Shown here: piece after piece, positions 44,035-51,732 of the stretch
Position numbering within the stretch: position 1 is the stretch's first letter
Layout: the number at the start of each line of letters is the position of its first letter
Virus record (IMG/VR): IMGVR_UViG_3300046777_002497
Location: 1-64,000 of that record
From: a virus
Length of the DNA: 64,000 bases
Reading direction: 5' to 3' (one strand)
Notes under the pieces: generated by a model
The model's input: the letters and a program-made list of their open reading frames with translations, nothing else
Databases searched by the model: none
Told to the model about the DNA's origin: nothing
Program-made: the position numbers and the translations under genes

Positions 44035-44397
44035 GTGAGCGCTCTCGAAGATCAGTTTCTCGGGCTTTGGCAAGCTCACTATCCCGACCTCCCATTGATC
44101 CGGGAATTTAGCGATGTAGAAGCTTGGGAAGCTGATTTTCAAGAGCGCTATGCAAAAAGCAAGCGTTCAAAGCGTTACAGAGCAGATTTTGCACATCTTC
44201 CTTCTCGCTCTCTCATTGAAATACAAGGCGGCACTTTTAATCGTGGTCGTCATGTTACTGGCTCTGGCTATGAGCGAGACGCCAGGAAATTCAACCTAGC
44301 AATGCTATGTGGCTGGAAAGTATTTTTGCTTACTTCCCAAACGGCCAAAGAAATCGCCTGGCTTGAGAAGATTGCTGCTGTTCTGAGAATGCCTTAA
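44035..44397 (+). CDS. Vsr/DUF559-like PD-(D/E)XK nuclease
   Basis: The product has 120 residues from GTG 44035. 'YRADFAHLPSRSLIEIQGGT' gives the D...ExQ catalytic core. 'GRHVTGSGYERDARKFNLAM' with GWKVFLLT are the usual following elements of the very-short-patch-repair-like fold. It may cut branched or mismatched DNA, resolving recombination junctions. Its 3' end overlaps the convergent gene by 68 bases. Confidence 0.7.
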   Translation: MSALEDQFLGLWQAHYPDLPLIREFSDVEAWEADFQERYAKSKRSKRYRADFAHLPSRSLIEIQGGTFNRGRHVTGSGYERDARKFNLAMLCGWKVFLLTSQTAKEIAWLEKIAAVLRMP

Positions 44398-44707
44398 TGG
44401 CTTCACCGGCTTCTCCAAGTAAGGCGTCTGCTGCTTCAAGATCCATTTGTTGAATCTGCATTGCTTGACGCAGTTCAAGATTTTCCTTGACAAGCGAAGC
44501 AGTGGCATCTTGCATGTTACTCCAGCCCTGCATCATGTTCCATGCCACTTCCTTTACCTTCTCAATATCGTTACATTCGTCTAAAGCCTTTTTATTTGCA
44601 ATCAGGGCAAAGTCCCTTTCCATGCTCCGTTCAAAAGGCCCCATGGCAGTAATGTAGTCACGTCCGTTGTAGCTTAATGCTACTGGAATGGAAAACATTC
44701 TTGACAT
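44330..44707 (-). CDS. coiled-coil protein of unknown function
   Basis: The product has 125 residues. A beta start (FSIPVALSYNGRDYITAMGP) is followed by a long coiled coil ('SLVKENLELRQAMQIQQMDL') and a basic, tryptophan-containing end (ARRFLWPFGK). It is the only minus-strand gene between 40 and 46 kb and overlaps the nuclease gene tail to tail. Confidence 0.6.
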   Translation of the reverse strand: MSRMFSIPVALSYNGRDYITAMGPFERSMERDFALIANKKALDECNDIEKVKEVAWNMMQGWSNMQDATASLVKENLELRQAMQIQQMDLEAADALLGEAGEAIKAFSEQQQSSQARRFLWPFGK

Positions 44708-44737
44708 AGGGCTCCCGTCGTTTGCTTTAGCCTAGCG

Positions 44738-45073
44738 ATGCAGCGAAATGGCAGGCAGTTTGTTTACGCAGTGGACGATGGAAGGAAAGCCGAAAAGCTT
44801 GGTACGGCTTCCTTCAGAGCCCTCCCGAAAACGCCAGTGTCCCACACTTGGGAAGTTGGGCAAACCGTCGTGTACGTACAATGCACTGCTGCTGGCTGGA
44901 TGCCCACGAGCCTCTTGGGCACCATTGCCGCCATCGTGAAAGACGGAAGACAAAGCAAAGCCCGCATCGTTTGGCACGCTGAAACGAAGGTGGCACCTAT
45001 CATTGGCTTCCAGAGGCTTCGCCCTTTCCTCTTGATTCATGACTTTATCTCCAACTCACGACGACCCTCTTAA
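44738..45073 (+). CDS. unknown protein with SH3-like features
   Basis: The product has 111 residues. 'VSHTWEVGQTVVYVQCTAAG' and 'LLGTIAAIVKDGRQSKARIV' look like a small beta barrel, as in chromatin- or RNA-binding modules. It overlaps the next gene by 35 bases. No family is recognised. Confidence 0.55.
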   Translation: MQRNGRQFVYAVDDGRKAEKLGTASFRALPKTPVSHTWEVGQTVVYVQCTAAGWMPTSLLGTIAAIVKDGRQSKARIVWHAETKVAPIIGFQRLRPFLLIHDFISNSRRPS

Positions 45074-45257
45074 GATTATCAGCAAAGGCATTGCTGAAAT
45101 CCTTGTCGCCTTTGGCTTGATTTGCCTGCGCTCGTGGCTTTTAAGCATTTGCGTGGCATGGATCGTTCCAGGATTTATGCTTGGCTTTTGGCAGTGGGTG
45201 TTAATTGCTATTACTATTCGCATGCTGATTTGGCCCACTAATTACAACAAAAAATGA
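45039..45257 (+). CDS. small membrane protein
   Basis: The product has 72 residues. Two hydrophobic stretches ('GIAEILVAFGLICLRSWLLS', 'FMLGFWQWVLIAITIRMLIW') are followed by a basic end. It is coupled to ThyX by a four-base overlap. No family is recognised. Confidence 0.55.
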   Translation: MTLSPTHDDPLKIISKGIAEILVAFGLICLRSWLLSICVAWIVPGFMLGFWQWVLIAITIRMLIWPTNYNKK

Positions 45258-45973
45258 CATCTTCTCCGCTTCAAACCATTGATCCCCTCTGTGACGGTAT
45301 TAGCTTTGTCCGGCTCATTGATTGGATGGGAACTTCGCTTGACATCGTTTGTGATGCGCGGCAAAGTTTCGATCAAGCCTCTTTTCAATGGACTGATCAA
45401 GATCAAAAGCTTCTTAATTATTTGGTGAAGCATCAGCACACTAGCCCCTTTAGGGGCGCTGTCACAAAATGGCAAGTAAAAGCTCCGCTATTTATTGCTC
45501 GTCAATGGTGGAAGCATGTCATTGGTGGGACGTATGCCAATGATCAACTTGGCTGGAACGAAAAAAGCTTCCGCTATTGCGAGGCAGACGACGAGACGTA
45601 CTACATGCCTCGTGAGTTCAGGCAGCAAAGCGTCAGCAACAAGCAAGCCTCTGCCGGCCCTCTAGAGCCTTCTATGAACCAAATGGCGATGATCGAATAC
45701 GCCAAGGCGCTAGAGCAGGCCAAGCAGGCTTACAGGGCTCTTCTGACGCTAGGCGTGAGCAAGGAGCAGGCCCGTGGCATCATGCCAATGTCAACGTACA
45801 CAAGCTTTACGTGGACCTGTAGCTTGCAAGCCCTGCTGCATTTCCTTTCATTGCGCGACAAGCCCGATGCCCAAGGTGAAATTCAATGCTACGCTCAAGC
45901 CTTGAGCACTCTTGCTCGCCCTCTCTTTAAAGAAGTGTTTCAAACATTCGAGGAAAATGGCAATGCCTTTTGA
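45254..45973 (+). CDS. thyX: flavin-dependent thymidylate synthase ThyX, diverged signature
   Basis: The product has 239 residues, normal for ThyX. 'LVKHQHTSPFRGAVTKWQVK' and 'LFIARQWWKH' align with the family's 'HxSPFEH...FVxRQWxRHR'. 'NEKSFRYCEADDETYYMP' is the NExSxRY part. 'ARGIMPMSTYTSFTWTCSLQ' covers the dUMP-binding end. The usual RHRxxSxNExS is replaced by KHV plus a longer insert (IGGTYANDQLGW). It makes dTMP from dUMP with folate and FAD. Confidence 0.83.
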   Translation: MTSSPLQTIDPLCDGISFVRLIDWMGTSLDIVCDARQSFDQASFQWTDQDQKLLNYLVKHQHTSPFRGAVTKWQVKAPLFIARQWWKHVIGGTYANDQLGWNEKSFRYCEADDETYYMPREFRQQSVSNKQASAGPLEPSMNQMAMIEYAKALEQAKQAYRALLTLGVSKEQARGIMPMSTYTSFTWTCSLQALLHFLSLRDKPDAQGEIQCYAQALSTLARPLFKEVFQTFEENGNAF

Positions 45974-46319
45974 GCAATCCCCTGAAGCTTTTCATCCAGT
46001 GGAACGTCCCATTCACTACGCCAGTGGTGGCCTAGAAGCCATTGAGGCAATGGAAGCAAGCATGACGCCCGAAGCGTTTCGCGGTTTTCTCAAAGGCAAT
46101 ATTCTGAAATACGTTTGGCGCTACGAAAAGAAGAATGGTCTTGAAGATCTTGAAAAGGCAAAGTGGTATCTTGGGCAGCTCATCTTTGCTCTAGAAACAG
46201 ACCAGGAAAGCGAAGCTCTTGCCGCCATCGAAAACAATGCTAACAATGGCTGTAAGGATGGTTTCTGTCCAATGCCAGGCGCGCGTTATGATTTATTCGC
46301 GCCAGTAGATAAAGCCTAA
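45957..46319 (+). CDS. DUF3310 protein
   Basis: The product has 120 residues from ATG 45957. The core 'HYASGGLEAIEAMEASMTPE', 'FRGFLKGNILKYVWRYEKKN' and 'GLEDLEKAKWYLGQLI' is the DUF3310 pattern (helical, phage nucleotide-metabolism associated). It overlaps the ThyX gene end by 17 bases. A C-terminal cysteine pair (CKDGFC) follows a linker. Exact function unknown; it travels with ThyX and dCTP deaminase. Confidence 0.8.
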   Translation: MAMPFEQSPEAFHPVERPIHYASGGLEAIEAMEASMTPEAFRGFLKGNILKYVWRYEKKNGLEDLEKAKWYLGQLIFALETDQESEALAAIENNANNGCKDGFCPMPGARYDLFAPVDKA

Positions 46320-46798
46320 GCTGCTTGCCATTCCGTATAACAAAAGCCCCCAGAAATGGGGGCTTCTTCTTTTGACGGTGGAATGTAATAATCGCGCTCC
46401 TCTGCAAATGCTTCAATATCCTGTAATGAAGTGTGGGCGCTGACGAAGCTATTGTGATGCACCCACGCCAGCAAGAGTTCTTCTCGCTTCTCAGTCCAGA
46501 AGCGCTGTGGACGCCACCACTCAAAAATTGGATCTGCACCCTTTAATAGATTGCAGGACTGGCAACTGGGTACAAGGTTAAACCTAGAAAAATGAGGCCC
46601 CCCTTTGCTTTTCGGCACGATGTGATCAATGGTTAGCTTCTGATCCCATCGCCCACAATATGCACAAGCGCATTGCCCAAGCGGTCCACGTAACGGATAG
46701 TCTTCAAAAATACTCTTGCGAAATCTGCGTCTTGCGTCTCCGGGGCGAAGCTCAATGAGGGAATACAATAGCTCATCGGGACCATTCGCTCTATGCAT
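46316..46798 (-). CDS. HNH endonuclease
   Basis: The product has 160 residues from ATG 46798; an upstream TTG at 46825 is possible. The HNH core is 'CACAYCGRWDQKLTIDHIVP', then 'KSKGG', 'FNLVPSCQSCNLLKG' (two CxxC, DH, N). A C-terminal part 'WWRPQRFWTEKREELLLAWV' follows. It is a lone gene convergent to the DUF3310 gene, as expected for a free-standing mobile nuclease. Its last codons contain a terminator hairpin. Confidence 0.85.
   Translation of the reverse strand: MHRANGPDELLYSLIELRPGDARRRFRKSIFEDYPLRGPLGQCACAYCGRWDQKLTIDHIVPKSKGGPHFSRFNLVPSCQSCNLLKGADPIFEWWRPQRFWTEKREELLLAWVHHNSFVSAHTSLQDIEAFAEERDYYIPPSKEEAPISGGFCYTEWQAA
46342..46368. terminator. coding-embedded bidirectional terminator GCCCCC-AGAAAT-GGGGGC
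   Basis: A 6-bp stem flanked by CAAAA and TTCTTCTTTT. It serves the plus-strand operon ending at 46319 and lies inside the 3' end of the HNH gene on the minus strand. Confidence 0.8.
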
Positions 46799-46884
46799 GG
46801 TGCTATTAAATTTTCCTGCAAACAATCTAACCGGCGGTAAGCAAATAATGCGCCTTTGCTAATATAAAAATTGCGGGACTCTCC

Positions 46885-47094
46885 ATGGAACCATTCAAAG
46901 AAGGCATGGCCAATTTTGTGGCCACAATCACGGCTGGCATGCTTCTTTCCACGGGGGCAATGCTAATCACTGTCGGCAATCAACAAGCAAGAGTGGCAGT
47001 ACAAATTGAAAGTGTCACTGAAAAGCTTAGTGCTCTAACGGACAAAATGAGCGATATTGAAACACGAGTGCGCAGCCTTGAGATTAAACGCTAG
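46885..47094 (+). CDS. membrane-anchored coiled-coil protein, XhlA-like or holin accessory
   Basis: The product has 69 residues. One hydrophobic segment ('NFVATITAGMLLSTGAMLIT') is followed by a coiled coil ('IESVTEKLSALTDKMSDIET'). Preceded by an AT-rich TAATATAAAA, a possible -10. Together with the next gene and the endolysin it forms the lysis cassette. Confidence 0.6.
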   Translation: MEPFKEGMANFVATITAGMLLSTGAMLITVGNQQARVAVQIESVTEKLSALTDKMSDIETRVRSLEIKR

Positions 47095-47124
47095 GCTTTA
47101 AGAAACTCTCTTAGAGGACTAGCC

Positions 47125-47268
47125 ATGTCTGGTGCAGAATGGTTCGTTATTGGTGGCATCATCATTGCCGCTGCTGACCAAATTCTTGATCGTTCACCTT
47201 GGAAAAGCAATAACGTGCTGCAACTGCTTCTCGAAGGCTTGAAAACTGTTTTTCGCGTGAAGGACTGA
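47125..47268 (+). CDS. small holin-like protein
   Basis: The product has 47 residues: an N-terminal hydrophobic helix (AEWFVIGGIIIAAADQILD) and an amphipathic tail. It sits just before the endolysin gene, the usual holin place. The short length and single span fit a pinholin-type protein, but this is positional inference. Confidence 0.5.
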   Translation: MSGAEWFVIGGIIIAAADQILDRSPWKSNNVLQLLLEGLKTVFRVKD

Positions 47269-47272
47269 AGCC

Positions 47273-48217
47273 ATGACGGCTTCCAATAGGGCATTCTGGG
47301 ACGAATGCTTTAATCTCGCCCGCAGGCATGGAGCACGCTTCCCAGAATTAGCAGCGGCGCAATGCTGCCTAGAAAGTAGTTTCGGCAAGCATTTTTCTGG
47401 CACCTGGAATGCATTAGGGCTTAAAGGTGATGGCACTAGGACCACTACGCAAGAGTGGTACGACGGTCAATGGGTGACAATTAAAGCAGGTTTCCTTGAC
47501 TTTCCAAGTCTTTCTGCTTGCATTGAATATCTCATCACGCGATGGTATAAAGACTATCGTCAATTCAAGGGCGTTAACAATGCGCCAAATCGTTATGCGG
47601 CAGCACGTATGCTCAAGGAGCAATCGTATGCCACTGATCCAGAATATCCTGCAAAGCTTTCAAGGCTTATGAAGGAGTACGCCCCAGAAACCACACAATT
47701 TACAATGATTGGCCCTAAAAAACGTCCTCAAGACTTTGGCTTTAAAGCTGGCGATTCGCATTTAATTGTGAACGATGCAGTGGAAACTATGAAAGCTTTT
47801 TCTTACGAAGGAAAGCTTTTGTGGGAAATTCCTTGTCTTGCTCGTGGACAATATAGTGATTTTGAATGGCGCATTCAAAACAGTGACACTCCGCCAGGTA
47901 TCTACCTTTTTGGAGAAGTGTACAAAGACTATGAGCGTGTGGGTGATAAACCTGCATATGATCGCACTTTAATGGCGTATGGCTGGTACACCTTTGACAT
48001 GATTGACTTGGAGGGTCAGGAACGAAACAACGGCAGAGCCGGTATCGCGTGTCATGGAGGTGGCAGCGCTAATGGCTGGCCAGGTGCATGGGCACCTAAT
48101 CAGCCGCTAGTGCCTTCCCATGGATGTCTCCGCCTAAAAAATATTGACCTTCGCGATAAAGTTCTTCCGCTTTACAAGAAAGGCAAAATCTTTTGTTCGG
48201 TTTTTCAGGAAGGATGA
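47273..48217 (+). CDS. endolysin: glucosaminidase plus L,D-transpeptidase-fold domain
   Basis: The product has 314 residues. Residues 1-135 are a glucosaminidase-like (FlgJ/GH73 type) domain: 'ARFPELAAAQCCLESSFGKH' with Glu, then 'FPSLSACIEYLITRW'. Residues 160-310 are a YkuD (L,D-transpeptidase) domain with 'AGIACHGGGSANGWPG' and 'PSHGCLRLKNIDL', i.e. H and the SHGC active site. The first domain cuts glycan strands. The second may cleave or exchange peptide cross-links. It follows two holin-like genes. Confidence 0.82.
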   Translation: MTASNRAFWDECFNLARRHGARFPELAAAQCCLESSFGKHFSGTWNALGLKGDGTRTTTQEWYDGQWVTIKAGFLDFPSLSACIEYLITRWYKDYRQFKGVNNAPNRYAAARMLKEQSYATDPEYPAKLSRLMKEYAPETTQFTMIGPKKRPQDFGFKAGDSHLIVNDAVETMKAFSYEGKLLWEIPCLARGQYSDFEWRIQNSDTPPGIYLFGEVYKDYERVGDKPAYDRTLMAYGWYTFDMIDLEGQERNNGRAGIACHGGGSANGWPGAWAPNQPLVPSHGCLRLKNIDLRDKVLPLYKKGKIFCSVFQEG

Positions 48218-48621
48218 CTCGCGAAAGTTGGTTAAATGCTCTTTGTTATGAAGCAGGACTTTGGGCCGTCTCGCGATGGCCCTCTCTTGCTTTTAATCCA
48301 TGGTTCAAACTGCTCATGGCGCATTGTCGTCAAGACTGGGCAGAATGGAAAACCAAAATCGTAATGGAGAAAGTAGACGAGCAGGCAGCAGTATTGGTAA
48401 AACAATGGGAAAAAGAAGAAAAAGAAACAAAAGCAAATGCCTTAGCGGAGAAAGCTCGCTCTCTCTATCCCGAAGCGAAGGTGACGCCTCTTCCCGATGC
48501 CATCGTTCCGTCTGTTCTCATTGAAACAGCCCCACCAGCGGACGCTAGCGAGGCTGTAAAGGCGCTAGGAGGAGAACTGAGGATTACGTATCGGCTCGAT
48601 GCCAAGCAAGAAGCGCCCTAA
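48214..48621 (+). CDS. lysis-cassette protein of unknown function
   Basis: The product has 135 residues from an ATG overlapping the endolysin stop. Aromatic N-terminal part ('MTRESWLNALCYEAGLWAVS'), then a charged coiled coil ('VKQWEKEEKETKANALAEKA') and a proline-rich stretch. Its position suggests a spanin-like or lysis accessory role, but no signal peptide or lipobox is visible. Confidence 0.5.
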   Translation: MTRESWLNALCYEAGLWAVSRWPSLAFNPWFKLLMAHCRQDWAEWKTKIVMEKVDEQAAVLVKQWEKEEKETKANALAEKARSLYPEAKVTPLPDAIVPSVLIETAPPADASEAVKALGGELRITYRLDAKQEAP

Positions 48622-48790
48622 GGCGCTTCCATTTAGCCAGCTCCTTCTCGTGGTAGCCTTCCCACTCGCTAATAGCTTCGCTTAGCCCCTTGATGGCAAC
48701 AGCCGGATCATCGTCCGTGAGAAGCTCTTGAAGACCTTCAGAAATGTGATCCACTTGCTGCTTGTACCACTGATCCTTAAATCCGTCCAT
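48584..48790 (-). CDS. small helical protein
   Basis: The product has 68 residues. A helical hairpin: 'QVDHISEGLQELLTDDDPAV' and 'ISEWEGYHEKELAKWKRLRA'. It overlaps the convergent gene by 38 bases at the 3' ends. No family is recognised. Confidence 0.55.
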   Translation of the reverse strand: MDGFKDQWYKQQVDHISEGLQELLTDDDPAVAIKGLSEAISEWEGYHEKELAKWKRLRALLAWHRADT

Positions 48791-48822
48791 GGAGGAAAGA
48801 CAAGAGCCCTTAGCTTAACTGG

Positions 48823-50046
48823 TCAAACCACTTCCACCCAGCCAATCATGCCTAAAGCTTTAGCGTTCACGTCAGTGTCCACGGTAAGAATCAACGTGTC
48901 GCTAACGCCAGAGGCGTTTTGCCCCAGCGCTAAGCGAATGGCTTCCGCCACTGCATAGTTATTAGCACTGCCCTGACTGACAAAACCAGAATCAATCACA
49001 GTGCCCCCCGTAGCAGTGCCGCTTGTCGTCACTTCTACATTGCCCCTACCATTGTTGGCAGCAGTCCACGTTACGCCAGAAAGCGTAGGATTCAATCGTA
49101 GTCGCCACAACACTACGTCACTAGAAGCAGTGGTAGTAGAAATCCTCACGGGAAGAATGACATTACCAGTACGACCACTGGCCATACGAATGCCGGCAGT
49201 AATGCGTTCTCCAGAAGTGTTGGGTACTGTTAAAAGACTATGCGACACTGAATAAATGGCACCATCTGGCTCGTAGCCGCCTTCACTCAGTAAGCTGCAA
49301 CACACATGCTTCATTGTTGCCGAAGATGCTTGAGCAGAAGCATTATGAATGCGATAGGACAATGGCAAAATAGCCGTTGTCATATAAACACTATCCAATG
49401 CATTGAAATGCTCAAATTCGTGGCAATAAACTATTTCCCCATCAACAACAAAACCACACCTAACGCGCCCCACTCCCAGCCATTCCAAATCGGCAGTAAA
49501 GATTTGCGCCTTGGCAAAGTTAAAAGAATCAAGCGTATCAATATTCCAATCGCTTTGATTCACTACGTCTTCATTAATAGTGCCAGATGCATAACTTCTG
49601 ACAACGAATTGCACAGTGGTGCCACTAGCGCGTAGCATCACGCCATTCTGATCATTGAAAATTCCCACTTCCTGAATGAGACCAGAGGCAAGCGGAGCGC
49701 CTACAAAGCTTTGCAAAAGCATCATGCTTTTGCCCGCCTGATACGGGAAATTCTGCTTAGTACGACGAAGAACCGTGTCTCCCGACGCAGTGGTGGTGCT
49801 CATTGCCACACTGCTTTGATGCGTCAGGAATGTAGAAGTGCCACTACCAACAATGCTGTCAAACCATTGATCAGGACGTTTGTCATAGCGCATTGTGCTA
49901 TCAAAAAGCGTATAAGGAGCGCTCGTCCGCTGCCTGCCAAATGCATCTACAGCTCCACTATCAGGGCCTTTTTGTAAAATCTTTCCACGATAATCTGCTT
50001 CAATATGAGTTTCAAACTGTTCACCACCTGCAATAATTTGTCCCAT
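48823..50046 (-). CDS. virion structural protein (tail fibre/host-recognition-like)
   Basis: The product has 407 residues from ATG 50046. Mostly beta: 'RTSAPYTLFDSTMRYDKRPD', 'FPYQAGKSMMLLQSFVGAPL', 'LDTDVNA'-like C-terminal strands. The segment 'GRQRTSAPYTLFDS' is one I associate with phage tail or fibre proteins. It is the last gene of the minus-strand tail operon, with a terminator before it. Confidence 0.65.
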   Translation of the reverse strand: MGQIIAGGEQFETHIEADYRGKILQKGPDSGAVDAFGRQRTSAPYTLFDSTMRYDKRPDQWFDSIVGSGTSTFLTHQSSVAMSTTTASGDTVLRRTKQNFPYQAGKSMMLLQSFVGAPLASGLIQEVGIFNDQNGVMLRASGTTVQFVVRSYASGTINEDVVNQSDWNIDTLDSFNFAKAQIFTADLEWLGVGRVRCGFVVDGEIVYCHEFEHFNALDSVYMTTAILPLSYRIHNASAQASSATMKHVCCSLLSEGGYEPDGAIYSVSHSLLTVPNTSGERITAGIRMASGRTGNVILPVRISTTTASSDVVLWRLRLNPTLSGVTWTAANNGRGNVEVTTSGTATGGTVIDSGFVSQGSANNYAVAEAIRLALGQNASGVSDTLILTVDTDVNAKALGMIGWVEVV

Positions 50047-50085
50047 GACAATTCTGTCTTTCTTGTATTGTAGGAGCAAAAAGAA

Positions 50086-50107
50086 AGGGCCTTTCGGCCC
50101 CGTTCTT
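50086..50107 (-). terminator. terminator GGGCC-GAAA-GGCCC-TTTCTTTTT
   Basis: On the minus strand this 5-bp stem with GAAA loop and long T-run lies between the small basic gene (50107-50244) and the structural gene starting at 50046. Confidence 0.8.
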
Positions 50108-50244
50108 TATTTACCTTGTCCGCGCATTTTCTTGCGGCCATGACTTGGTTTACTGTTTTTACCTTGCCCCTGAGCAGATTTTTTTGGTTTGCCAGGCGTA
50201 AACAGCTTTTGCCCGCTGATGCCGATTTTGCTTTTTGCCGCCAT
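50107..50244 (-). CDS. very basic small protein
   Basis: The product has 45 residues, with about one third Lys or Arg ('PGKPKKSAQGQGKNSKPSHG', RKKMRGQGK). It is probably unstructured and nucleic-acid binding or packaged with DNA. It sits among tail genes. No family is recognised. Confidence 0.55.
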   Translation of the reverse strand: MAAKSKIGISGQKLFTPGKPKKSAQGQGKNSKPSHGRKKMRGQGK

Positions 50245-50267
50245 GGAAAGACGATGAAAACAAAAGC

Positions 50268-50582
50268 TTAGCTATTCCAGGGCAGGCCGGTGCCAGTAGT
50301 AGGAGTGCGCTGCTGGGAAATCTGATCGGCCAAGGCCGCTTCGATTTCTACTACTTTCTCAGCACCAAATTTTTCCTTCACCCAACCAGTGACGATTTCA
50401 GGCGTGAGCTGGGCATAAGGAATTTCATCGTCCTCATCGGGCGCTTCAAGGCCAAGACTGCCATAGGCCGAGCTTGCATACGTGCCATCGTCGGCAGAAA
50501 TTGTATAGTGAACCGTGTAGACGATTCCATCAGCAAGGTGGCGTTCCAGATTTGCAACGCCCCATTGGTAAGTGATTGCCAT
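50268..50582 (-). CDS. DUF7936-like tail-associated protein
   Basis: The product has 104 residues. 'MAITYQWGVANLERHLADGI', 'VYTVHYTISADDGTYASSAY' and a C-terminal 'VTGWVKEKFGAEKVVEIEAA' match small proteins found near fibre genes in cyanophages, annotated DUF7936 as far as I recall. Probably a small virion or assembly protein. Confidence 0.55.
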   Translation of the reverse strand: MAITYQWGVANLERHLADGIVYTVHYTISADDGTYASSAYGSLGLEAPDEDDEIPYAQLTPEIVTGWVKEKFGAEKVVEIEAALADQISQQRTPTTGTGLPWNS

Positions 50583-50653
50583 GGTTAAAAAGAATGGTCT
50601 TTGTTAGTTTAGACGATGCAAAAGCAGATCAAGGTGCGAAAATTACGGGCGCC

Positions 50654-50932
50654 TTACAGGATGGAAAGCCGGCCAGAGGGGTCAAGACCAATAGTTAAAT
50701 ATTCTGTTGCGTCCTGAGCAATATTACGACAGGCTTTCTTGAATTCAGACGTTTCTTTTTGTGGATACTTGGCTTCATACTGCATTGTTTCTGGGTTCAA
50801 AACATTACATTCTGGATCTCCAAGATAAAAGCAGTTAATAGCTTGTCGCGCTTCTTTCTGTTGCTCAATGCTCAAAGAGAAAGTAACGGGAACTTTGAAT
50901 GTTGCAATTAAGTTCATCTTGTATTCAGACAT
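50654..50932 (-). CDS. unknown protein
   Basis: The product has 92 residues. Beta N-terminus ('KMNLIATFKVPVTFSLSIEQ') and helical C-terminus ('ETSEFKKACRNIAQDATEYL'). It is the last gene of the second paralogous cassette. No family is recognised. Confidence 0.55.
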   Translation of the reverse strand: MSEYKMNLIATFKVPVTFSLSIEQQKEARQAINCFYLGDPECNVLNPETMQYEAKYPQKETSEFKKACRNIAQDATEYLTIGLDPSGRLSIL

Positions 50933-50949
50933 AGAAAAGAAGGTGACTA

Positions 50950-51180
50950 CTAAGTTTCAAGCTCCTCAGCGATGGCGAGGAGGTCATCGGCATCACACTT
51001 CCACACGTCATGGTTGTGGTGTTGCTGAGTGTGGGCAACAGCAGCTCGCAGGGCAGCGGCAAGTTCACGTCCTAGAATCACAGACATTACCGGAAACCCC
51101 AGCTCTACAGCATCTTTGCCAAACTTGGCTTCCAATAACGCATTTAGCACTGCTTGTGCTGCAGGGGAAAGTTTAGACAT
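50950..51180 (-). CDS. SPAAQAVL-family small protein, copy 2
   Basis: The product has 76 residues and is a paralogue of 31556-31747: 'LSPAAQAVLNALLEA', 'ELAAALRAAVAHTQQHHNHD', 'ADDLLAIAEELET'. This copy has a short insert after the first helix. Confidence 0.65.
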   Translation of the reverse strand: MSKLSPAAQAVLNALLEAKFGKDAVELGFPVMSVILGRELAAALRAAVAHTQQHHNHDVWKCDADDLLAIAEELET

Positions 51181-51194
51181 AGAAGTGGAAGCGC

Positions 51195-51536
51195 CTACTC
51201 GTTGTTGGGAAGTTGTTCAAGGGCGCGGCGGATGTAATCGGCAGGCTCCGTTGTGTCCATCGAGTGAGCTGCACCATCGAGCAGGTGCGAGAGCGCCAGG
51301 AGCGCCTGCTTCTTCAAGCTCGGCGGCTTGGAGCGGCGGGCGGCGCGGAGTGCATTGATGTAGTTGGTCGGCGTCTCGTCCGCCATCCATTCACAGCACG
51401 CCTTCAGCTCCTGATCTGCGCCCCATTGGGCGGCGCGGGTGGCGATGCGGCTGATCACATTTGGGCCGCCTTCGTCAGTATCAATCCACTCGCCAATCAG
51501 CTCATCTGACGGGGTGATGGGATGTTGTTGTGTCAT
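51195..51536 (-). CDS. ITPPPxLIxxW family protein, copy A4
   Basis: The product has 113 residues. 'ITPSDELIGEWIDTD', 'TRAAQWGADQELKACCEWM', 'LRAARRSKPPSLKKQAL' and 'YIRRALEQLPNNE' are shared with the three copies at 31.9-33.0 kb, 18 kb away. Confidence 0.7.
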   Translation of the reverse strand: MTQQHPITPSDELIGEWIDTDEGGPNVISRIATRAAQWGADQELKACCEWMADETPTNYINALRAARRSKPPSLKKQALLALSHLLDGAAHSMDTTEPADYIRRALEQLPNNE

Positions 51537-51555
51537 GGGTGATTAGTGGTAATGA

Positions 51556-51732
51556 CTACTCGATTACAGGGAGAGGTTTACCAAGCGACTCCAGCCAGCA
51601 CAACTGGCACCAGCGGCCTTCGTGACCTGGGATAGTGCTTTCGATTGTGTAGCTATGAATTCCGTGCTTCGGACAATCAATCTTTGGCAACTGTCGCCCG
51701 ATTGCCAACGTGGGGTAATCTTGTTCGGTCAT
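51556..51732 (-). CDS. zinc-ribbon-like small protein, copy 2
   Basis: The product has 58 residues. 'KIDCPKHGIHSYTIEST' and 'GHEGRWCQLCWLESLGKPLP' repeat the CPKHG...WCxLCWLESLG pattern of the copy at 31740-31919. It begins the second cassette. Confidence 0.7.
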   Translation of the reverse strand: MTEQDYPTLAIGRQLPKIDCPKHGIHSYTIESTIPGHEGRWCQLCWLESLGKPLPVIE

